DNA of 37,453 nt, from contig JBAXXP010000002.1 in NCBI GenBank assembly GCA_037127815.1, positions 105,490 through 142,942 of the forward strand, in the 5' to 3' direction. Made by a program: the position numbers and the translations under genes. Shown here in pieces: positions 32,449 through 37,453 of the stretch. The notes under the pieces are model-generated. The model was not told where the DNA came from, did no database searches, and worked only from the letters and a program-made list of their open reading frames with translations. This DNA comes from a bacterium (GTDB taxonomy: Bacteria > Patescibacteriota > Minisyncoccia > Phycocordibacterales > CAIZLB01). Position 1 is the first letter of the stretch; each line of letters opens with the position of its first letter.

Positions 32449-32640
32449 ATGGTCTATTCTCAAGAACTAATTTTGTTCGAAGAGAAGATACAATCGCATC
32501 TCCATCCACAGGTCCAAATACCCAAAACAAATGCGGACCAGCACAAACCTGGAGGGGAAAATCCCGTATCTACTAGTTGCAAATCACGCAGTTCAAAACA
32601 GCGAGGTCATAATAATCAAAAGACCTCGCTTTTAATTTGA
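32449..32640 (+). CDS. Possible 63-residue hydrophilic protein
   Basis: The ATG is preceded by ACGGAAGCGAA (a weak Shine-Dalgarno). The product is hydrophilic, with HLHPQVQIPKTNADQHKPGG and a basic end KSRSSKQRGHNNQ. A terminator hairpin (32600-32634) again begins within the end of the frame, as in the 55-residue ORF upstream. An alternative overlapping frame from 32370 (MNIPNILIILFDLISTQ) has a hydrophobic start but no start signals. The coding status of both is open. Confidence 0.3.
   Translation: MVYSQELILFEEKIQSHLHPQVQIPKTNADQHKPGGENPVSTSCKSRSSKQRGHNNQKTSLLI
32600..32634 (+). terminator. Terminator of the second small unit
   Basis: AGCGAGGTC pairs with GACCTCGCT around a 13-nt A-rich loop, followed by TTTTAATTT. 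Confidence 0.75.
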
Positions 32641-32672
32641 TTATTTTAAGAAATTTGCGGTTTATTACAAAT

Positions 32673-32700
32673 TGACATTAACATAGATGGTGCTAATCTA
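32673..32700 (+). promoter_or_regulatory. Promoter of the 67-residue protein gene
   Basis: TTGACA (32673-32678), 16 bp ending in TGC, then TAATCT (32695-32700). A perfect -35 combined with an extended -10; leader ~60 nt. Confidence 0.7.
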
Positions 32701-32768
32701 ACTACTGAAGTAAGGACGCGGTGTTCTCACTCGGAATGATTAACATCAAAAAAAAAGAAAGGTATATT

Positions 32769-32972
32769 ATGGGATGGGGAAAATGGAAAAAAGATGGCAA
32801 GGAACACGTCAAAGAAAAGACGGTTCAGACTTCAAGTGGAAAAGAACATCACACTCTCCGATCAAAAAATGGAGATCGTGAAAATCACTCCCACGTTTAT
32901 GTCAAAAGAAACAACAACGGGAGTAGCTCTGCGCACTATGAGCCCCCAAAAAAGGAAAGGAGGCCGAACTGA
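32769..32972 (+). CDS. Small basic hydrophilic protein, unknown
   Basis: 67 residues, opening MGWGKWKKDGKEHVKEKT and ending HYEPPKKERRPN; rich in Lys, His, Asn and Ser with no hydrophobic helix, probably flexible or nucleic-acid binding (inference). It has the best supporting context of the small plus-strand ORFs: a strong promoter, AGAAAGG 6 nt before the ATG, and a proper terminator after the stop. An in-frame ATG 48 bp upstream is rejected because it lacks a ribosome site. The pattern HSHVYV flanked by charged residues is the only hint of a beta-strand. No family recognised. Confidence 0.6.
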   Translation: MGWGKWKKDGKEHVKEKTVQTSSGKEHHTLRSKNGDRENHSHVYVKRNNNGSSSAHYEPPKKERRPN

Positions 32973-32992
32973 ATTAGGCCAAATCAAACATA

Positions 32993-33034
32993 TATAGCTA
33001 CGATACCATACAAAATGTCGTAGCTATTTTTTTT
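32993..33034 (+). terminator. Terminator of the 67-residue protein gene, overlapping the convergent gene
   Basis: ATAGCTACGA (32994-33003) pairs with TCGTAGCTAT (33018-33027), followed by T8. The stem covers the stop codon and last codons of the convergent gene at 32998. Confidence 0.85.
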
Positions 33035-33261
33035 AATATTTTTTCCTTACTTAATGAACCCACCGACTCATCCTCTTCGCAATAAAGCATTAAGTCAGTA
33101 GCTATATCCCTAACTGAATCCTGATAATCTTCATTTTCGGAAATATCAAAGAATATTTTTTTTAACATCCAGTTATTTGGGTTGCCAAAATCCTCCAATT
33201 TTGATGCGGCTTCTGATAACTCGCTCAGTCCTTTAATTTTTTCTATTTTCTCCTCATTCAT
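32998..33261 (-). CDS. Small acidic helical protein, unknown
   Basis: 87 residues, largely alpha-helical by pattern and acidic (IEKIKGLSELSEAASKLEDF, SENEDYQDSVRDIATDLML), with no membrane segment or known motif. Its 3' end lies within the terminator stem of the convergent small gene, so the two transcripts overlap. The start is supported by an extended -10 (TGATAGAAT) ending exactly 6 nt before the ATG. Divergent from topA across a 67-bp gap. Confidence 0.7.
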   Translation of the reverse strand: MNEEKIEKIKGLSELSEAASKLEDFGNPNNWMLKKIFFDISENEDYQDSVRDIATDLMLYCEEDESVGSLSKEKILKKIATTFCMVS

Positions 33262-33267
33262 AATAAT

Positions 33268-33276
33268 ATTCTATCA
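33268..33276 (-). promoter_or_regulatory. Extended -10 promoter of the 87-residue protein gene, leaderless type
   Basis: The minus strand reads TGATAGAAT, then ATTATT, then ATG; a 6-nt gap. Confidence 0.6.
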
Positions 33277-33328
33277 TATTATTACCTAAATTTGCGCAAT
33301 CCCGATATCTGTAGTATTAATTATAGAC

Positions 33329-35545
33329 ATGTCCAAACAACTTCTTATCGTTGAGTCTCCATCGAAAGCAAAAATCATTTCCAAATATCTTGGAGGTGAA
33401 TATGATGTAGTTGCTTCAGTTGGTCATATTAGAGAACTACCAAAGAGTAATAAGTCAGCAATTGATATACCCGGAGGATTCATTCCTCACTATGAAATTT
33501 CTGCTGGAAAAGAAAAGGTTGTCGCAGATATTAGAGCTCGAGCAAAAAAAGCATCAGCAGTGCTTCTGGCTACTGACCCCGACCGTGAAGGTGAATCCAT
33601 TGCTTGGCACTTAAAAGAAGCGCTTGGTCTTAAAAATCCAAAGCGTGTTGTTTATTATGAAATTACGAAAGAAGCTATAAAAGAGGCCATTGAACACCCA
33701 AGAGAAATTGATGATAATCTAAGAAAAGCTCAAGAAGCACGAAGAGTATTAGATAGACTTGTTGGTTATGATCTATCTGGAGTTATATGGAAAAAAGTTA
33801 GATACGGACTTTCTGCTGGACGAGTTCAATCCCCAGCACTTAGAATTCTTGTTCAACGTGAGCGTGAAATTAGAGCTTTCATTCCTGTTGCATATTATCC
33901 AATTTCTGCTGACTTCAAAAATAAAGATGGAGCGCTTTTGCAAATGTCATGTACAGAGGAAATTAATAACAAAGTAAGAGCAGAAGAAATAACAGCATTA
34001 GGTGAGAAAACTATTTGGAAAGTTAAAGATATTGAAGAAACAGAATTAAAAAGAACTTCTCGTCCCCCATTTACAACTTCAACTCTTCAGCAAGCAGCAT
34101 CATCGAGACTTGGATTCACTCCTTCAAGAACTATGGGTATTGCGCAAAAATTATATGAAGGTGGACACATTACATACATGCGTACAGATAGTACAAACCT
34201 AAGTGCACTCGCTATTGCCGAAGCACAAATTGTAATTAAAAAAGAATTTGGCGATAAATACGCAGAATCGAAAACATTTAAATCAACAAGCAAGAACGCT
34301 CAAGAAGCCCATGAGGCCGTAAGACCAACACACCTATCTGTTGCAAATGCAGGTGGAAATGAGGAGGAGAAAAAACTATATACATTAATTAGAGCAAGAA
34401 CTTTAGCTTCTCAAATGGCCGATGCAAGAATTGCTAGAACAAAGATAATTGCATGTGCAAATGGAGATGAAGAAACTAATTCAAAGTTACCAAACTTTAC
34501 GGTAACAGGATCACGTGTAATTTTTGATGGATGGCTACTTGCAGACCCAGCTGCTGTTGGTGAAGATGTTATTCTTCCAAAGACAGAAAAAGATGAACCT
34601 CTAAAATTAGAGAAAATGGTTTGGGTTGAAAAGTTTACAGAACCACCAAGTAGATATTCTGAAGCTGGTCTTGTTAAGGAACTAGATAAAAAAGGCATTG
34701 GCCGCCCTTCAACTTATGCAAGTATTATTAAGACTCTTGAGACTAGACAATATATTGAGAAGATAAATAAATCTCTAAAGCCAACTGATACAGGTGAGGT
34801 TGTTATTTCATTCCTTGAAGAGCACTTTATGAAGTATGTTGATTACGATTTTACAGCCGATATGGAAAACGAGCTCGATGAAATTGCAGCAGGAAAAGCA
34901 AAGTATATTCCAACAATCAAAAAATTCTATGATCCATTGGTGAGCGCTATTGCGGAGAAAATCGATATTGAGAAAGTTACAAATCTTGGCGATGCTGACC
35001 CATCACTTGTTTGTCCAAAATGTGGAGCAAGCATGATTATCAAGCTTGCAAGAACTGGAAAGTTTTTAAGCTGTTCTAAATATCCTGAATGTGATGGTGC
35101 GTTAACAATGGAAGGAGTTTCTATAAAAACTGATGAGCCTATTGGGGTTGATCCAGAAACTAGTTTGCCCATCTTCACAAAGATAGGAAGATTTGGTCCT
35201 TATGTTCAACTTGGTGAAAAGACACCTGAGAACAAGAAACCAAGAATGGCATCTATTCCAAAAGAAGTTAATCCAGCAGAAGTTACTGTTGAGCAAGCTT
35301 TGGTTTATTTATCTCTTCCTCGAGTTTTAGGAAAGCACCCAGAGAGTGGTAAAAATATTACAGCAAGCATAGGAAGATTTGGACCCTACATAGTTCATGA
35401 TGGTGATTTTAGATCTCTTAAAACTGACGATGTTTACAAAATAACATTAGAACGAGCTCTTGAAATCCTTTCACTACCCAAGGTGGTTGGTAGACGTGGA
35501 AATTTTAAGAAGAAGGAAGTGGAGGAAGTGCCTAAAGCGGAATAA
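33329..35545 (+). CDS. topA: DNA topoisomerase I (type IA)
   Basis: 738 residues; relaxes negative supercoils. The Toprim domain (LLIVESPSKAKIISKYLG, then TDPDREGESIAWHLKEAL) binds Mg. The active-site tyrosine is Y283 in GGHITYMRTDSTNLS. Other family blocks: LSAGRVQSPALRILV, RRVLDRLVGYDLSG, KGIGRPSTYASIIKTLETR and FTADMENELDEIAAGK. The C-terminus holds one Cys4 zinc ribbon (CPKCGASMI ... CSKYPECDGAL, ~568-592) and two copies of a GRFGPY repeat (IGRFGPYVQLGE, IGRFGPYIVHDGDFR). Only one zinc ribbon is present; many family members have several. The ATG is preceded by TATTAA 8 nt upstream, a weak -10 also suggesting a very short leader. Confidence 0.97.
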   Translation: MSKQLLIVESPSKAKIISKYLGGEYDVVASVGHIRELPKSNKSAIDIPGGFIPHYEISAGKEKVVADIRARAKKASAVLLATDPDREGESIAWHLKEALGLKNPKRVVYYEITKEAIKEAIEHPREIDDNLRKAQEARRVLDRLVGYDLSGVIWKKVRYGLSAGRVQSPALRILVQREREIRAFIPVAYYPISADFKNKDGALLQMSCTEEINNKVRAEEITALGEKTIWKVKDIEETELKRTSRPPFTTSTLQQAASSRLGFTPSRTMGIAQKLYEGGHITYMRTDSTNLSALAIAEAQIVIKKEFGDKYAESKTFKSTSKNAQEAHEAVRPTHLSVANAGGNEEEKKLYTLIRARTLASQMADARIARTKIIACANGDEETNSKLPNFTVTGSRVIFDGWLLADPAAVGEDVILPKTEKDEPLKLEKMVWVEKFTEPPSRYSEAGLVKELDKKGIGRPSTYASIIKTLETRQYIEKINKSLKPTDTGEVVISFLEEHFMKYVDYDFTADMENELDEIAAGKAKYIPTIKKFYDPLVSAIAEKIDIEKVTNLGDADPSLVCPKCGASMIIKLARTGKFLSCSKYPECDGALTMEGVSIKTDEPIGVDPETSLPIFTKIGRFGPYVQLGEKTPENKKPRMASIPKEVNPAEVTVEQALVYLSLPRVLGKHPESGKNITASIGRFGPYIVHDGDFRSLKTDDVYKITLERALEILSLPKVVGRRGNFKKKEVEEVPKAE

Positions 35546-35573
35546 GCGTAAATAAAAATGTTGGTAGAAAATC

Positions 35574-35598
35574 TTGAGGTCACAAATTGTGACCTCAA
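35574..35598. repeat. Perfect 25-nt palindrome between topA and the ORF6N gene
   Basis: TTGAGGTCACAA, a central A, and the complement. It lies 32 bp past the stop of the ORF6N gene (minus strand), where GATTTTC follows it, and 29 bp past the topA stop, so it may end both transcripts. Its 19-bp core on the minus strand (AGGTCACAATTTGTGACCT) matches the core of the palindrome inside the ORF6N gene at 17 of 19 positions. Confidence 0.8.
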
Positions 35599-35629
35599 AC
35601 AAAACTATATTATTAGCCATTTAGCAAAG

Positions 35630-36244
35630 TTATTCCTTTAATGCAACAAAACCAAATGGTCCTTTAGTTTTTTCTTTTTCTGTAGTTAATAATCTTATAA
35701 CCCTGAATATTTCCGTAAAATTAATTTCATTATCAATCTCCATTTCTTCAACTTTTTCTTTTAAATCCTTGTAATCATTCACCATTTCATGCAGCCTTGT
35801 GAACACTCTGATTATTTGAATATTTACTTGTATAGCCCTATCGCTATTTAACACACTTGAGAGCATGGCAATTCCCTGCTCGGTAAAAACCATGGGGATA
35901 TATTTTATATTCTGACCTCTTGTCTTTAAATTATCTTCCTGGAATCCTAAACCTTCACTGAATACATGAACTCTGTTCAAGGTCGCAAATTGCGACCTTG
36001 AACAGAGTTCATACTCCTCCTTTGTCAGCTGGAACATGAAATCCTTTGGAAACCTTCTAAAATTTCTTTTTACAGATTCGTTCAGTCTCTTTGTTGTGAC
36101 CCCATAAAGCCTAGCTAGATCTTTATCCAGCATCACCTTCTGTCCTCTGATTATATAAATATTCTCTTTAATATTATCAACACTTAAGGAAATCTCCTCT
36201 ATTTCCTCTATTTCCTCTGTTTCTTTTACTTCTTTTTTTTGCAT
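35630..36244 (-). CDS. ORF6N-domain (KilA-N-like) DNA-binding protein
   Basis: 204 residues. An acidic head with a short repeat (EEIEEIEEI) is followed by the ORF6N domain at ~22-130: IYIIRGQKVMLDKDLARLYG, KRLNESVKRNFRRFPKDFMF, QLTKEEYELCSRSQFATLNR and KYIPMVFTEQGIAMLSSVLN. A helical C-terminal region follows (RLHEMVNDYKDLKEKVEEME). ORF6N proteins occur in phages, plasmids and bacterial chromosomes and are thought to bind DNA. Between FATL and KYIP there are ~27 residues where relatives have a shorter Gly-rich loop. Codons for residues ~78-93 lie in a 47-nt perfect palindrome. An extended -10 (TGTTATGAT) ends 6 nt before the ATG. It could be a viral or mobile remnant, or a resident regulator. 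Confidence 0.87.
   Translation of the reverse strand: MQKKEVKETEEIEEIEEISLSVDNIKENIYIIRGQKVMLDKDLARLYGVTTKRLNESVKRNFRRFPKDFMFQLTKEEYELCSRSQFATLNRVHVFSEGLGFQEDNLKTRGQNIKYIPMVFTEQGIAMLSSVLNSDRAIQVNIQIIRVFTRLHEMVNDYKDLKEKVEEMEIDNEINFTEIFRVIRLLTTEKEKTKGPFGFVALKE
35966..36012. repeat. Perfect 47-nt palindrome inside the ORF6N coding sequence
   Basis: Two 23-nt arms (35966-35988 and 35990-36012) are exact reverse complements around a single base at 35989. The outer part contains GAACTCTGTTC / GAACAGAGTTC and the core on the minus strand is AGGTCGCAATTTGCGACCT. It encodes the conserved SQFATL part of the ORF6N domain. Base pairing is complete despite coding constraint. Confidence 0.95.
36194..36221. 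repeat. Short 9-bp tandem repeat in the 5' part of the ORF6N gene
   Basis: Three copies of a TCCTCTATT-like unit (plus strand) encode the acidic EEI repeats near the N-terminus, a site where copy number could slip in frame. Confidence 0.5.
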
Positions 36245-36250
36245 GACAAA

Positions 36251-36259
36251 ATCATAACA
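36251..36259 (-). promoter_or_regulatory. Extended -10 promoter of the ORF6N gene, leaderless type
   Basis: The minus strand reads TGTTATGAT, then TTTGTC, then ATG; a 6-nt gap. Confidence 0.6.
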
Positions 36260-36322
36260 AATAAAGATGAAGAACTTATAAATAAATTCTAAAGAAAATC
36301 CAAATTTAATTCTGAGCTAGTT

Positions 36323-37453
36323 CTAAAGTGAGAAATTCTTGATTGAGTACAGGTCTTCATCGTCTTCACCTGCGTCAGCTGGACTTGAATCATCAATAGG
36401 TGCACCACTTTCAGTTACACCAACATCAGTTTCATCCTTAATTAAATCAGTAACAATTTGTGATTCCTGATTTTGTTCAATATTTTCTTTTGATTGTATT
36501 TCAGCCTGAGGTACCTCTGTGTGAGGTGCTTCAGTTTGTTGTAATTGATTATATGCAGGAACTTCTACAGGAGCTACATTTTCAATAGGTGAAACTGGAG
36601 CTATGTATGAAGCTGGGGCTGAATACGCAATAGGTGCATCTTGCGTAACTGGATCCGTAATAGGGTTAGCAATCGAAGTAGCCGATGGAGCTTGAACTGC
36701 AGCAATAGCATCAGCAACAGCAGTCTTTGCTAATTCACTTTTTAGCTTTTGAGAAAAACCTTGCATCTTTTCTGAGCCTTCCAATAATTGTAGTAAGTGA
36801 TGAAGATCATCATTATTAAAGAAATCGATAACTACCTTTCCACCAACCTCCTTTCTTTCAATTTGAACTCTTGTTCCTAGTGCCTCATTCAGCTTTCCTT
36901 CAATTTCTGTAATCTCAGGATCTGGTGCAAGAGGATCTTTTCTTCTTACGCGCTCCGTAGCTACACTTCTTGCGATTCTCTCAGCCTCTCTAACTGTAAT
37001 TTTTTTGATTATTATTTCCTTAAACAAAACTTCTTGCTCTTCAGGTCTATCAGTTAACATCAATAGTGGACGAGTATGTCCCTCACTAATTTTCTTCTCA
37101 GATAATGCCTTAAGCATGTGTTCAGGAAGTGCCAAAAGTCTAATTGTGTTTGAAACATATTCACGACTCTTTCCAACCTTTTGTGCAATTTGTACGTGCT
37201 TAAGCCCAAACTCATCAGCAAGCTGTTGAAATGCCCTAGCTCTATCTACTGCGTTTAGGTCCTCTCTCTGCAAGTTCTCAATGATTGCAAGCTCAAGTTT
37301 AACTCTATTGTCATCATCGCCCGATCTAATAATAACTGGAAGTTGAGAAAGGCCCGCAAGCTTTGAAGCACGAAGACGTCTTTCTCCAGAAATAAGCTCA
37401 TATTGAACAGCAAGTCCCCCATCGTCCTTAACAATTTCAGTACGAGTTACAAC
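36323..37453 (-). CDS. parB: Chromosome-partitioning protein ParB (5' end outside the window)
   Basis: 376 residues visible; the frame is open to the right edge. The first visible residues include the ParB CTPase-domain motif GERRLRASKLAGLSQLPVII and ELAIIENLQREDLNA, followed by the helix-turn-helix KHVQIAQKVGKSREYVSNTI that reads parS. A C-terminal dimerisation segment (LGTRVQIERKEVGGKVVIDF ... HHLLQLL) ends near visible residue 220. Beyond it lies a ~150-residue low-complexity tail rich in Pro, Ala, Glu and Asp (for example AYSAPASYIAPVSPI) ending DEDLYSIKNFSL; ParB proteins normally end with the dimerisation domain. ParB spreads from parS to organise and segregate the chromosome with ParA. 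The missing N-terminus should contain the ParA-contact segment. Confidence 0.95.
   Translation of the reverse strand, partial: VVTRTEIVKDDGGLAVQYELISGERRLRASKLAGLSQLPVIIRSGDDDNRVKLELAIIENLQREDLNAVDRARAFQQLADEFGLKHVQIAQKVGKSREYVSNTIRLLALPEHMLKALSEKKISEGHTRPLLMLTDRPEEQEVLFKEIIIKKITVREAERIARSVATERVRRKDPLAPDPEITEIEGKLNEALGTRVQIERKEVGGKVVIDFFNNDDLHHLLQLLEGSEKMQGFSQKLKSELAKTAVADAIAAVQAPSATSIANPITDPVTQDAPIAYSAPASYIAPVSPIENVAPVEVPAYNQLQQTEAPHTEVPQAEIQSKENIEQNQESQIVTDLIKDETDVGVTESGAPIDDSSPADAGEDDEDLYSIKNFSL

Noticed and set aside
32370-32576. 68-residue frame starting MNIPNILIILFDLIS
   Set aside because: No ribosome site or promoter at the proper distance; it overlaps another candidate frame, and the hydrophobic head alone is weak evidence.
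36194-36221. Phase-variable frameshift repeat in the ORF6N gene
   Set aside because: The unit is 9 bp, so copy changes keep the frame; only the length of the acidic head would vary.
1-37453. CRISPR array, IS element or prophage block
   Set aside because: No regularly spaced repeats, transposase or phage structural genes were seen; the ORF6N gene alone is not enough to call a prophage.

Overview
The window looks like a chromosomal segment of a low-GC Candidate Phyla Radiation bacterium (Patescibacteria, probably Parcubacteria-like). This is inference from gene content: a compact genome with short gaps, very large divergent secreted proteins with an internal 'FAQ' segment, a UvrC that stops before its helix-hairpin-helix domain, an ORF6N protein, and few Shine-Dalgarno sites. 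TGA is used as a stop (for example at the end of dprA). Nearly everything lies on the minus strand; the plus-strand genes are a partial gene at the left edge, dprA, topA and a group of small units between them.

Layout. 1-300: 3' end of an unknown basic protein and a terminator. 318-14693: three large surface proteins (A, 318-3488; B, 5910-9941; C, 10038-14693), interrupted by a small membrane-anchored protein, tRNA-Ala(UGC) and D-Ala-D-Ala ligase. B and C are tandem paralogues with a two-in-one design (signal peptide, ectodomain, transmembrane helix, second signal-like helix, second ectodomain). A, B and C share a C-terminal four-cysteine domain. 14768-23006: nucleotide excision repair (uvrC, uvrA, uvrB), with isopentenyl-diphosphate isomerase and a GC-richer adenylate-kinase-family gene between them. 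23026-23579: a hicB-hicA toxin-antitoxin pair. 23613-24055: an unidentified structured RNA with its own strong promoter and terminator. 24203-26424: tgt and a ZIP metal transporter. 26545-27001: a 73-residue membrane protein behind a structured leader. 27026-30839: S11 D,D-carboxypeptidase, a FtsQ-like divisome protein and serS. 30906-33034: dprA and three small plus-strand units, each with its own promoter and terminator. 32998-37453: a small acidic protein, topA, an ORF6N DNA-binding protein, and parB cut off by the right edge.

Together the genes cover cell-wall synthesis and division (ddl, S11 peptidase, FtsQ-like), DNA repair, topology, segregation and uptake (uvrABC, topA, parB, dprA), translation (serS, tRNA-Ala, tgt) and a surface apparatus.

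The strongest unusual signals are: (1) a recurrent start design in which an extended -10 (TGn-TAnnnT) ends exactly 6 nt before the start codon, implying leaderless mRNAs; (2) a perfect 47-nt palindrome inside the ORF6N coding sequence, with a related 25-nt palindrome just after the gene that differs only by compensatory changes; (3) the B/C paralogues and their shared domains; (4) the unidentified ~440-nt RNA; (5) structured leaders upstream of small genes.
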